DNA from: Erythroxylum novogranatense
Taxonomy: Eukaryota; Streptophyta; Magnoliopsida; Malpighiales; Erythroxylaceae
Reading direction: 5' to 3'
Length of the DNA: 64,000 nucleotides
Assembly: GCA_029891385.1 (NCBI GenBank)
Contig: CM057235.1
Coordinates: 20,763,120 to 20,827,119, forward strand
Both the position numbers and the translations under genes were made by a program. Positions 20,245-32,209 of this stretch are shown piece by piece (the stretch's first letter is position 1; every line of letters begins with the position of its first letter). The notes under the pieces are model-generated. The model saw only the letters and a list, made by a program, of their open reading frames with translations, was not told the origin of the DNA and ran no database searches.

Positions 20245-22458
20245 CATCAAAAACTCAGTCAACCAAAATAACAAAACCGATTAAAATTCTGTGTTCATCA
20301 ACACAGCAATTCCCAACAGCATAGAATAAAATCGAAAATAAATATCCAATCACCTTGAAATCCAATTTCCATGCTCACAGACGTTCACCAACATCTTAGA
20401 GACATGTAGGTGAAGGAAAATCCAGAAAACGATTTTTCTAGAATTTATTCTTGATTTTATACTACTGCCTGTTCACGTAATCGCTTCAAAAACAGCATCT
20501 GTAAGCTTAGGGAAATAATTAGCAAAACTTTATCTAATCAAATCGATAAATTCTGAAAATTCATAGACATATTCTCTAACATGTTATGAACATTCCTGGG
20601 TAGAAAAATTTGAAAACCCTATCTCTATAGCAATTCGAAATCTGAATGAATACATGCTACAACATCACAAGCAATTAGGGTTTATGATCTAGCTTCATTA
20701 AAGCTTCATACACGACACCAGACGCTCTGATACCACTGTAAGAAAATCCCGGGAGGAACATCACATGTTCCAGCAGCGAAAACAAAAATTTTTGGTCCCG
20801 GGACCTTCCCGAAAACCTAGGATCCCGGTGTCGGTATGAAAACTCAAACCTGAATAGCCAATAGAGACTATCTCTAAAGGTATCCACGCAGAGATCAGAA
20901 AACCTAACCGAGTCAAACTCTTTTGACCCGGGAATAGCTAGAACAGAATAAGAGCTGCTAGACCCTACCTCTGTCCTGGAGAGCTTGAGAATAACGTTGA
21001 ATCCTTGCCTTGGAGAAGAGAAAATCGATGGTGCTTGATGGAAGAAGACTTGAAAAACTCTTTTCAACTTCAAAGCTTAACCTTTAAGCTTTCTTCCTCT
21101 TCTCCTTGTCAAAACCGTCGACCCCCACCTTAGGCTCCTCTCTTTGGTATTTATTTACTTAACTCTTAAGTTTAATAACTCACCATAAGAAGATGCCAAG
21201 TGGAAGATTAATAACCATTCATTTATTAATGAAATAAAGTAATCAACTTTGACTTTTCAAAGTTTCTAATCTTCTCCTCCCTTCCAACGCACCACATGGC
21301 TATATATTTATATATATTAATTAATTATTTAATTAATTAACATATATATATAATTACTAAGAGGTCCAGTCAAACTGGGGTCGGTCTATCGACTCTCTAG
21401 GGCCCGGTCTTTGAAACTTGACTCCTAAACCTTTCTTAGCAATATTGATGTCGCGATCTCATCGGGACATATCCCAATCCCATTGGGATCCATTTAATCC
21501 TAATGCTCTCCATAATTGGAACTCTGTCTAATTACTATTTTACAGATTCTCTGAAACACTCTTATGCGTGTGACCCTTTAGGTTCCCGGTTATGTTGGCC
21601 ACTTAGATTAACAATTAATCTGAGCAAGTCATGAGCGGTATCTAGCAACACATCATGACCCCCAATTGACCGGAAAGTAATTGGTTTGATGAATTCATCA
21701 CGAACCAGATCACAAACCCTTCCATAGACAATTACTGTGCAATTCGTCCTTTCATCATCCTATACCCCACTTGGTTATGAGTATGACTAATATGTCAACT
21801 CTTACTAGACTAAGTCTAGCCCAAGTGAAATAAGTTCCTGTCTGAGGACTCACTACTTTATATGTCCATGAAGACACTCTTCATGACATAGTCATGCTCT
21901 GGCCAGAGACTTAAAGTAATGATCCTGACAAGAGGCCAGGGTATCTCTTCATTTTCACGTAGTGATGAACTTTATTGGCTACTCAATTACCTTCAATACC
22001 TCAAACTGCACTCCAAGCACCACCCTATGAGTAACCTCTGGAAGGCCACAAGGAATGGAGTCAAAGTACAGGATCAGTATCCAAGATATCCTTGAGTACC
22101 TCAAGTCTAAGGATACTTGCACCATTGCTATGATGAGATTATCACTGACATAAATCCATGTGATGATCTCATGACAGGTCATCCAATGAACTTACTACCA
22201 CTAGTAAGCATCCATATGTCAACTCTAAATATCTCATATTTACAGCTTCGAGATCCACCGCTGATCCAATCAAGGAGTATGACATATGCTAGTCCATCCG
22301 GATTAATGATGTCCACTCATCAATCCTATGACTAGGGAGAATTTAGATACTGACATAATTGCACATGATAGGAATCTCAGGATTATGATCACATCATAAT
22401 TTCCTTCATGCTATGTCATATATCATGGACTTCATTAATTTGTTTAAAGATCACTATC
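20245..22458 (-). repeat. Inverted segment of E: leader, PBS and LTR positions 119-1840
   Basis: Read on the - strand, 22458-20737 matches 28116-29837 of the 3' LTR over 1722 bp with scattered substitutions. It ends in CTTACA and is followed by one base and the PBS TGGTATCAGAGC (20735-20724), then 480 bp of leader. Eight LTR bases (28108-28115 in the 3' copy) are missing at the junction, which suggests end processing during the inversion. Confidence 0.88.
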
Positions 22459-24095
22459 ATGTGACGGCCAAAACAAGCAAGAAAATGAAATGTACTAACG
22501 AGACACAAATGTGACCAATTCGGCATTCAAAAATTCTTGGAAAAGTAACTTCAAGCAATTCACTTAGGCAATCATACTACATCAAGATAACACATTTTTA
22601 ATCACATTAAAAATGCTGCAAGGCATTGGAATTGAAAAAACAAACTCAATCAAGCCAAGCAAAACAAATTCCAACAATTTTCACCAAAAGCTGCCCAGAT
22701 TACGTACATTGCTTGAAATGATCAATGAAACAATTTCAATAAATCATGAGAAAATTATATAGGTTACTACATGTTCAGAACATGCTACCTGAATTTTTTC
22801 AGGATTTTTGGCCGTCACAATTTTTGTGACAAGTGCCGGAGTAGTTTTGAGAGTGTATGCACTAGCTTGAGATGCTTAGGGTGAGAATTTGGGTGTTCCT
22901 AAATTATTTGGATATTTATGAGTTTTGACTCATTTCAAGCTTTTCATATAGTTTGACTATTTAAGGCATTCATGGATCAATGAAGTGTTCATTGATACAT
23001 CAACTAACAGATATTACTTTAGGTATGATGGTATTGAGAATTGGAATTGCATTGATTGAGGAATTAGCCGATTAGAGATTTTAGCAAAATTCCTGAATAA
23101 GTCGACTTGTATATGGAATAAGTCGACTTGTTCAGGATTTTGGATAAGTCGACTTGTGTATAGAATAAGTCGACTTGTTCAAGATTTCATAAAGTCGACT
23201 TGTAGCTTCTTGTAAGTCCACTTATACATGGGCAGTGAAATAAGTCGACTTGTGTCAAACAAGTCGACTTGTGTAATGGCAGATGCAATAAGTCGACTTG
23301 CATTTGATGAAAGTCGACTTGTGGCATGCTTAGGTTGGATGATGGATGATTATAAGGATTGATTCAATGTGATTGATGAAATAACCTAAATCATTCCATA
23401 TAGTTTTCGTGACTATGATCCTTCAGCTTGGAGTCTAGAGTTTCCAAATCCCTCCTCGGTATATGAAAACTAACGCCTTCCATTAATATGGTAAGAACCA
23501 GAGTTCTTATAGGGTTGGGTTGTTGAACAAACTCAAGCTCACTCTATACGGATATGTTCGAACCATGAAAATATGATTTTCGGATTAATGGGTTGGTTTT
23601 CACTAGAAGCGTTGGTTTGTTGAGCAAACTCAAGGTCAACGTGACAGAGGCGAAATTGGGTAGCATACATCGGATGTATGCGTATCAAAGAGTTGATACC
23701 CAATGTAAGTGCATACATCAACAAGTTGATAGCACTGATTGATAGTTGTGTCTAAGATGTAATTGGTATATCTGATACCTCCCGAGACATAAGGTGGCTT
23801 GTTGGACAAATCCAAGGTCATTCTCAATGTCGGTTATCGATGATGCAATTGGTATGACCGATACCTACCGATTGACCTAACTTGTGGCTTGTTGGACAAA
23901 TCCAAGGTCATTCTTAGTAATATCGGATATCAACCCACTAGGACATAATGTCATTTTGTTTCTTTGGATTCGTAATGAGGGTTATGGATTCTATGAAACT
24001 AGTGGGAGCGCTTTTTGCATATCATTCAAGTCCTTATGATTATGCAGCTATTCCTATTCTAACATTCTTCCTCTCTATTCGTAGGTTGTTTGAAA
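22459..24095 (+). other. 5' leader of element E (noncoding, repeat-rich)
   Basis: No gag similarity is visible before 24096. The leader contains a palindrome array (23099-23322) and a second set of four diverged 29-bp repeats at 23517-23545, 23614-23642, 23796-23824 and 23886-23914. It also has a 13-bp perfect inverted repeat, GTGACGGCCAAAA at 22461-22473 and its complement at 22806-22818. Confidence 0.6.
23099..23322. repeat. Array of AAGTCGACTTG palindromes in the leader of E
   Basis: Nine exact copies of the 10-bp palindrome AAGTCGACTT followed by G (near 23099, 23120, 23146, 23167, 23192, 23242, 23261, 23290 and 23311) and one variant AAGTCCACTT (23214). Copies are spaced about 19-50 bp apart with non-identical spacers. 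Each has a GTCGAC core. Confidence 0.9.
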
Positions 24096-27000
24096 ATGTC
24101 ATCAAGTGTGAACCTTCGCCGCTAATGGAGTCAAACAAGCTAATCGGACCGAATTTTCTTGATTGGTTAAGGAACCCGAGAATCGCTCTCGATCGAAGGT
24201 CCGGATATATCCTAGATTTTTCGCTTCAGATGCACTGCTTGTCGATGCTTCTGATGATGATCAGAAGGCATATAGTAAGCATCTTAAGGACAGTGACATG
24301 GCGACTTGCATTATGCTTGCGTCGATGTCACCTGAGCTGCAGAAGCAGCACGAGTCCATGGATGCTCACACAATAGTTTTTCATCTTAGGGAGCTGTTTG
24401 ACAAGCAAGCCCGGTCTGAAAGGTTCGAGACCTCAAGGCTTCTCTTCACCACCAAGATGGCTCCAGGGACATCTGCTGTGCAGTACGCCCTGAAGATGAA
24501 TGGCTATATCAAGAGATTGGCCGTCTTAGGTTTTGCAATGGATCATGAATTAAGTATAGACTTAATTCTCGTTGGATTGTCCGACAGTTATGCACAGTCT
24601 AAACTATCGGATGAACGAAATATCCACTACAATACCTGAGCTGATCAATCTGCTCAAGACAGCTGAGCAGACTATCAAGAATGATAGTAAGCAAGTGCTG
24701 GTAGTAGCTTCTTCTTCTTCAGGTTCAAAGAAGAAAAAGAACCCAAAGAAGAAGAAGGTTAAGAAACCAAAGGGAAGCGCCATCAATAAGAAGACCAAAG
24801 AAGCTGCCCCAAAAGGAACTTGCTTCCATTGCGGTAAAGATGGCCATTGGAGGCGCAATTGCAAAGTTTATCTGGAGTCGCTGAAGCAGAAGAAGGCATT
24901 AGATGCCTCGACTACTTCAGGTTTGTATTTCATTGAAGTTAATCTCATATCGATCACAACATCCGGGTATTTGATACTGGTTGTGGCTCACATATGTAAT
25001 GATATGCGGGGCCTCGTGGACGAGGGCAACTCATGAAGGAGAAGTAGACCTACGTGTTGGAAATGGAGCAAGAGTTGCTTGCATTAGCCGTAGGAACCTA
25101 TGTTTTGTATCTCCCACTAGGCTTCTTTCGAATTGGATGATTGTTATTTTGTACCCGTTTTGACAAAGAATATATTATCTTTCTTTTCTAAATAGATTTG
25201 GATTCCATATGAATTTTAGTAGCAATGGTTGTTCTATTAATTCTAATGGAATGCTTTATGGAACTGGTACATTGTGCAATGGTATTTACATATTAGATAT
25301 GTCTAATCCAATTTTAAATGTCAATGACACCAAACGGCATAAAAGAGATAATCTAAAGTCAACTTACTTATGGCATTGTCGACGGCCATATAAATGAGAC
25401 ACGATCGCTAAGCTCCACAAGAGTGGCGGTTTAGGTCATTTGATTATGAATCATATGACACATGCGAATCTTGTTTATTAGGCAAGATGACTAAGTTACC
25501 CTTCAAGGAAAGGGTGAACGAGCGATTGGAGTATTAGACCTAATACATTCAGATGTATGCGGTCCGATGTCCATCCATGCCAGAAGTGGTTGTCGTTACT
25601 TCATTATCTTTATCGATGATTATTCACGATATGGGTACTTGTATCTGATGAGATACAAATCTGAAGCGTTTGAAAAGTTCAAACAATTCAGAAATGAAGT
25701 AGAAAATCAGCTTGGTAAAAGTATCAAGGCATTACGATCCGATCGTGGTGGAGAATACTTAGACCAACAGTTTCTGGATTATCTCAGAGATAATGGGATA
25801 TTATCTCAGTGGACTCCTCCTTACACGCCGCAACACAATGGTGTGGCTGAAAGGAGAAATCGAACCTTGTTGGACATGGTACGATCAATGATGGGTTTCG
25901 CAGTTATCAAAATCGTTTTGGGGATATCGCTAGAGACAATTTGCTTACTTGTTAAACGAGTTCCCTCTAAGACAGCTTGATGTTACTCCATATGAGATGT
26001 GGACTAACGAAAACCTTATCTTTCTCATCGAAAGTATGGGGTTGTCCTAACTTCGTGAAGCGGATTCATCGAGATAAGCTTCAAGAGAAATCGACAAGTG
26101 TTTGTTTGTAGGATATCCTAAAGAGACCAAAGGATATCAATTCTACCATCTTTGAGGAACAAAAGGTGTTTGTTTCAAGGCATGCTGTCTTTAGAGAAAG
26201 AGTTTCTTTTACAAGAAAACGGTGGGAGCAAAGTTGAACTTGAAGAAGTTCAAGATGCTCAAACAAGCATGATCAATCGCTCAACTCAAACTGCCACTCA
26301 TTCGGATGAAGTAACAGCTCAACCTTCGTGACACACGAAGTTCGTGGGTCAAGAGGATGCGCCTTGTTCGAGAGATATAGATTTCTCGTAAGTGAACAGA
26401 ATGACGTATTGCTCATAGAAAATGATGAGCCTGCTACCTATGAAGAGGTTCTGAAAAGTTCAGAGTCTGAAAAATAGCTTTGTGCCATGAAAGCCGAAAT
26501 GGATTCCATGTACATAAACCAAGTATGGACTTTGGTTGATGCACCTGAAGGGATAAAACCTATAGGGTGCAAATGGGTTTTCAAGAAGAAAACCGACATG
26601 GATGGTAATGTGATTACCTACAAAGCAAGGCTCGTGGCCAAAGGATTTCGTCAAAGACAAGGAGTTGATTATGACGAGACCTTCAGCCCCGTAGCAATGC
26701 TTAAATCCATTCGGATACTCCTAGCCATTGCCGCTCATTATGATTATGAGATATGGCAAATGGATGTGAAGACGACTTTCCTTAACGGAATCGGCGAGGA
26801 TGTGTACATGACACAACCAGAGGGCTTCACTTCCAAGATGGCGAAAAGGTATGCAAGCTTCGTAAATCCATCTATGGATTGAAGCAAGCATCCAGAGTTG
26901 GAACATCCGTTTGATGAGTCAATCAAAGAGTTTGGTTTCTCACAAAATCCGGATGAACACTTTGTGTGTACAAGAAGGTTAATGGGAATGCAATCGCTTT

Positions 27001-27899
27001 CCTTGTGCTATATGTGGATGACATATTGTTACTAGGAAACGATGTCTCAATGATGCAATCGCTTAAAATTTGGTTGTCCAAGCAATTTGCGATGAAGGAC
27101 CTTGGTGAAGCAACTTATATCCTTGGGATAAAGATCTATAGAGATAGATCAAAGAGGTTGCTTGGTCTTTCACAATCATCGTACATAGACAAGATGCTAA
27201 AGAGGTTTAGCATGGAGCAATCCAAGAGAGGGTCCTTCCCATTACTCATGGGATAACACTCGAAATCTATGTGTCCTAAGACACAAGATGAGAGGATTCG
27301 CATGGATCGATCCGTATGCATCTGCAGAGGATCGATCATGTATGCTATGTTATGTACGAGGCCCGATGTATCGTATGCTCACGAGTGTTCTGAGCGATAC
27401 CAATCGGATCTGGTGAGGGTCCTTTGGGTAGTCGCCAAGAATATCCTCAAGTACTTGCGAAGGACTAAGGATGTTTTCTTGATATATGGAGATGGAAATC
27501 TCAAGTGAGCGAACATCTGGATGCGGTTTCCAATCTGACAAGGATGACTCCAGATCCCAGTCAGGTTATGTTTTCACGCTAAACGGCGGAGCGGTCAGTT
27601 GGAAGAGTTCCAAACAAGAGACGACTGCTGATTCGACGACCGAGGCAGAGTACATTGCTGCATCAGAGGCGGCAAAGGAAGCTGTTTGGATCAAGAAGTT
27701 CATTTCTAAACTTGGTGTGGTTCCTAGCTGTGATGGACCCATACAGTTGTATTGTGACAACAATGGGGCTATTGCTCAGGCAAAAGAACCGAGGTCTCAC
27801 CAACGATCTAAACACGTACTCCGCAGATATCATCGATTCGAGATCATTGCTAGAGGTGATGTCGCGATCGAGAGGATTCCACAGAGCGAACATTCTTGA
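24096..27899 (+). pseudogene. Element E gag-pol, heavily frameshifted
   Basis: Gag begins near ATG 24096 (MSSSVNLRR, stop) and continues in another frame with KLIGPNFLDWLRNPRIAL, then MSPELQKQHESMDAH and RFETSRLLFTTKMAPGTSA. A Lys-rich stretch and the CCHC knuckle CFHCGKDGHWRRNC (about 24820-24863) follow. The protease is degraded (SHICNDM-like). Integrase is at 25555-25900, with FIIFIDDYSRYGYLY, LRSDRGGEYLDQ and TPQHNGVAERRNR. RT is in pieces at 26487-26882, 26966-27256 (VLYVDDILLLGND) and 27269-27508. RNase H is at 27486-27899 ([19 protein letters not shown]). At least six frame changes or stops show it is dead. Confidence 0.87.
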
Positions 27900-27984
27900 T
27901 CCGCTTGACGCCATTGTCACGTAAGAATTTTGATTCTCATGTACTCGCTTATGGTATTAGATACCAAGGTGATTGGCTTTAGGT

Positions 27985-27997
27985 CAAGTGGGAGATT
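27985..27997 (+). promoter_or_regulatory. Polypurine tract of element E
   Basis: CAAGTGGGAGATT-type purine-rich sequence directly before the 3' LTR start TGTTAGAG. The same arrangement precedes the 3' LTR of element R and of the tandem gag element. Confidence 0.7.
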
Positions 27998-29837
27998 TGT
28001 TAGAGTAGTGCCTAAAGGCAATCCCTTTAGCGCATTTTGTTCATAGTCATGTATGCGGACTTTATGAATAAATAAAGAAAGGCATGTTTCATTTATTTGA
28101 TGTTCTTTATGAATTGATAGTGATCTTTAAACAAATTAATGAAGTCCATGATATATGACATAGCATGAAGGAAATTATGATGTGATCATAATCACGAGAT
28201 TCCTATCATGTGCAATTATGTCAAGATATCTAAATTCTCCTAGTCATAGGATTAATGAGATCTGGACATCATTAATCCGCATGCACGGACTAACATATGT
28301 CATACTCCTTGATTGGATCAGCGGTGGATCTCGAAACTGTAAATATGAGATATTTAGAGTTGACATATGGATGCTTACTAGTGGTAGTAAGTTCATTGGA
28401 TGACCTGCCATGAGATCATCACATGGATGTCCTATTCTAATGTCGGTGATAATCTCATCATAGAATGGTGCAAGTATCCTTAGACTTGAGGTACTCGAGG
28501 ATATCTTGAATCTTGATCCCGTACTTTGACTCCATTCCTTGTGGCCTTCGGAGGTTACTCATAGGGTGGTGCTTGGAGTGCAGTTTGAGGTATTCAAGGT
28601 AATTGAGTAGCTAATAAAGGATTCATCACTACGTGAAAGCGTAAGAGATACCTGACCTCTTATCGGGATCATTACTTTAAGTCTCGGCGAGCATGACTAT
28701 GTCATGAAGAGTGTCTTCATGGACATATAAAGTAGTGAGTCCTCGGACAGGCCTGATTTCACTTGGGCTAGACTTAGTCTAGTAAGAGTTGACATATTAG
28801 CCATACTCATAACCAAGTGGGGTATAGGATGATGAAAGGACGAATTGCACAAGAATTGTCTACATGGAAGGGTTTGTGATCCGGTTCGTGATGAATTCAT
28901 CAAACCAATTACTTTCGATCAATTGGGGTCATGATGTGTTGCTAGATACCGTTCATGACTTGCTCAGATTAATTGTTAATCTAAGTGGCCAACATAACCG
29001 GAACCTAAAGGGTCACACGATAAGAGTGTTTCGAAAATCAGAAAATAGTAATTGGACGAGTTCCAATTATGGAGAGCATTAGGATTAAATGGATCCCAAT
29101 GGGATTGGGATATGTCCCATGAGATCGCGACATCAATATTGCTAAGAAAGGTTTAGGAGTCGTTTGAAAGACGAGGGCCTATGAGGCGGTAGGACCAACC
29201 CAGTTTGATCGGACCTCTTAGTAATTATATATATATGTTAATTAATTAAATAATTAATTAATATATATAAATATATAACCATGTAGTGCGTTAGAAGGAG
29301 GAGAAGATTAGAAACTTTGAAAAGTCAAAGTTGATTACTTTATTTCATTAATAAATGAATGGTTATTAATCTTCCACTTGGCATCTTCTTATGGTGAGTT
29401 ATTAAACTTAAGAGTTAAGTAAATAAATACCAAAGAGAGGAGCCTAAGGTGGGGGTCGACGGTTTTGACAAGGAGAAGAGGAAGAAAGCTTAAAGGTTAA
29501 GCTTTGAAGTTGAAAAGAGTTTTTCAAGTCTTCTTCCATCAAGCACCATCGATTTTCTCTTCTCCGAGGCAAGGATTCAACGTTATTCTCAAGCTCTCCG
29601 GGATGAGGTAGGTCTAGCAGCTCTTATTCTCATTCTAGCTATTCCGGGTCAAAAGAGTTTGACTCGGTTAGGTTTTCGATCTCTGCGTGGATACCTTTAG
29701 AGATAGTCTCTATTGGCTATTCAGGTTTGAGTTTTCATACCGACACCGGGATCCTGGGTTTTCGGGAAGGTCCCGGGACTAAAAATTTTTGTTTCCGCTG
29801 CTGGAACATGTGATGTTCCTCCCGGGATTTTCCTACA
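27998..29837 (+). repeat. 3' LTR of element E (1840 bp)
   Basis: TGTTAGAGTAG to TTTTCCTACA, followed by the TTTTG target duplication and return to hAT coding sequence. It aligns in two blocks to the 5' side: 110 bp direct and 1722 bp inverted. Confidence 0.92.
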
Positions 29838-31010
29838 TTTTGGTCCTAATGTTAATTTTTTATCCAAACTTTTTAGCCTTTAGTGAGGCTACTTCATCTA
29901 GCTGATATTCGTGAAAAGGAAACAATAGGTTATTTTTATGATGTCATGGAGATTTTGTAGGAAGTAAAGACCAATCTGAAAAGTAATTCTTTATTGTACA
30001 CACATTATCTTGTAGTTGTCAATGAAGAGATGAGAAAGGCAATTTTATTCTCTTTTGTTTGTAGTTGGGGCATTTTTAAATCCTAATATCTATTTCAGTG
30101 TTGAGATATGGAGCCTAATAATCAGTTATGTTAGGTCTTTTATATTCTCCTGGGCATATAAATAAGTTGTATTCTCCTAGTGTACCGTCATCGAAAACAA
30201 TTCACATTGAATAAAAATCTAGCTGCCCGTGGACGTAGCCATATTTTGGTGAACCATGTAAAATCTGTGTGTGTTTGCTATTTCGTACTTATTTCTTTGA
30301 TTATTGTGATTGATCTTCCATAACATTTCAGACCAAAATTTTCAAAGAAAAATGAACTTAATTGGAGAATGCTATTAACTATTATAACAGTTGTTGCCCA
30401 TGAGATAATGCAAGATCTCCTAAGCTCATAAATGGAGATTTACAAGAGACTTTCAGTGATTTTGGGATGCCAATTGCCATTTGTCAAAGGGAAAAGCTTA
30501 ATCCAGGTTTTTTTTTTTTTACTTTTGTTACTTGTTGAAAATTATTCATCACTTTATTTTGTTTATAATGCTACTTTAGTTGTCTTACGACTTACAATTT
30601 CTTGGTGGAACCAATTCAAAAGTGGTGTTTCAGAATTGCAAAGGTTTGCAATTTGAATTCTAAGTCAATATGTGTGCAACAGGTTGTGAAAGGAATTGGA
30701 GCATACTTGAATCCATTCATTCCAAGAAAAAGAATAGATTGGAGCACAAAAGATTGAATGACTTGATCTTTGTTTAATACAATTTAAAGCTTCGGGAAAG
30801 GTATGATATTATCATTATTACGTTAGATATAATTTCTTATAATTTTTTTTATAATTTAATTTTATTGTTTACTAGGACTATTAATAGAACAAATAGTTCA
30901 GTAGATCCAATTTGCATTAATAAGATCGATTTTTTGACATATTGGGTTTCTGAGGAACCGGGTTTAATAGATGAGAGTGACTTGGAAGATAATCTTATAT
31001 AGGAAAGTAT
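29838..31010 (+). pseudogene. hAT transposase piece 3: C-terminal catalytic and dimerisation region
   Basis: Directly after E, translation gives LVRLLHLADIREKETIGYF, corresponding to 'PLVRVLRLVDGEKRPAMGYxY'. A VVGAFLNPNIYF motif follows near 30055. From about 30680 the dimerisation domain reads CATGCERNWSILESIHSKK and NRLEHKRLNDLIFV. The acidic tail (DPICINKID, DESDLEDNL) ends near 31005. Stops and frame changes occur, and the segment is interrupted near 30129-30325 by LTR-like sequence. Confidence 0.82.
30129..30325 (+). repeat. Possible short solo LTR or LTR fragment in the hAT
   Basis: TGTTAGGTC to CATAACA, 197 bp, containing CCCGTGGACGTAGCC and a downstream GAACCATGTAAA. This layout resembles the end of element R's LTR (CCGTGGACGTAGG...GAACCACGTAAA near 35384-35416). 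No target duplication is visible, so it could be an old or truncated copy. Confidence 0.4.
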
Positions 31011-32209
31011 TAACATGTAATTTGGTGCAGTAAATTTGAATTATAGTAATAATGAAACTCCTCTCAATGATGATGATTTTGTGTCAAATGAAAATTATGG
31101 TCAATGTAGTTATAGCGGGTATCCAATTAAACGAAGTTTCAGATTTTTGTTTCTCCTCTTTTTTAATTTCACCTATATTTGATGTATATGTTAAATTCTA
31201 TATAAGCAATATAATTGTTTTTTTTCAAGTTTCACTTTCAGTTGGTTCTTGGCATTAACTCTTGTTGTAAATTATAATTGTTAGAGAGTAATGGATATTT
31301 ATTATTTTTATTTGATATTTTGATATAATTATTATTTATTATATGATGAAATTGAAATATTTTAAATTTTATATTGTTCTTAATTTTATATTTGTATGAT
31401 GATTAAATGATCTTTTTCATATTAATTGTTTAAATATATGTGAAATATGTGGAAAATAATGTTAATAAAATAAATAAGATATTTTATTTTAAATTATTAT
31501 AATCTTTAGAGACATTATTGATGTAAAATTATAAAGTATATAGCACAATATACTAAAGGATTATTTTGCAATTTTAAAAAATTCATAGATTATTTCATAA
31601 ATTTAAAAATTGTCCGAAACGGTACCTAGTAATGATCAATATCAGAACAGTATTGTACCATAACTAAATCTGGTATCGGCATAGGTACAATATTCATAAC
31701 ATTGATTGAATTTTTTATGATTTTTGATTGAATTCTTTATAATTTGTGACTCATTCGTAATTTTTTATTGAATCATTTATGATTTCATATCTCTCATATT
31801 GTCCGAGTCCTTCATCGATAGTGTTGGCCTTGGTCAAGGGCCCACTCATTACTTGTGTTAGATTTATAAGGGATCCACTTAGTAAAAGAGTTTAAAATTA
31901 AAAAGTTAACCAATCTATTTACTTAAAAGAATTAAAAATTTAGAAGCTAATAAATATATTTATTAAAGGGGTAGAAATTGAAAAGTCAATAATCTACTCT
32001 GCTTCAAGATGTTTATATATACCAAAAAGTTTCTTGACTTACAGAAACTAAAAAGAAAAAATTTATGGATGAGTTTCTTATTTTAAATTTCAAACTTTAT
32101 GGAATAAAGCTAAAAAGGAATTCAGTCTTAACTATCAATTCTATTTCAATCTTTTTTTGAATAAGTAAACTTGTATTAATAAATTAAATAGGAAGATAGA
32201 TATGAAATC
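31011..32209. other. AT-rich sequence, no gene seen
   Basis: Low-complexity, very AT-rich DNA with short open frames that show no recognisable motifs. It may include the 3' noncoding end of the hAT element, but no terminal inverted repeat could be paired. Confidence 0.4.

Larger units (their letters stand above)
20135..29837 (+). mobile_element. Large copia element E with inverted 5' LTR/leader segment
   Basis: The element is 9703 bp and flanked by a perfect target duplication TTTTG (20130-20134 and 29838-29842). The 3' LTR (27998-29837) is 1840 bp. At the 5' side only the first 110 bp of LTR are in + orientation (20135-20244). Then come 492 bp of leader in reverse, a reversed PBS (20724-20735) and 1722 bp of LTR in reverse (20737-22458). 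This equals LTR positions 119-1840 exactly in length. The simplest reading is an inversion of one segment spanning LTR and leader. Degraded gag-pol follows (24096-27899). The intact target duplication shows that this was one insertion into the hAT. Confidence 0.9.
17117..31010 (+). mobile_element. hAT transposon (BED/DUF659/dimerisation type) split by two LTR insertions
   Basis: Three + strand pieces carry, in order, a BED zinc finger (17117-17354), the DUF659 region (19055-20134) and the catalytic C-terminal part with the hAT dimerisation domain (29838-about 31010). The intervening sequences are a solo LTR (17355-19054) and copia element E (20135-29837), each bounded by target duplications of hAT sequence. 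A short LTR-like segment (30129-30325) lies in the third piece. The element's own terminal inverted repeats were not identified, so the outer limits are those of coding similarity only. Confidence 0.82.

Noticed and set aside
20675..21073. 132-codon - strand open frame as a gene
   Set aside because: It lies across the PBS and end of the inverted LTR of element E; composition and position explain it as a chance frame.
23099..23322. CRISPR-like array of short repeats
   Set aside because: Repeats are 10-11 bp palindromes with irregular spacers in a plant retrotransposon leader; there are no cas genes and no regular repeat-spacer lengths.
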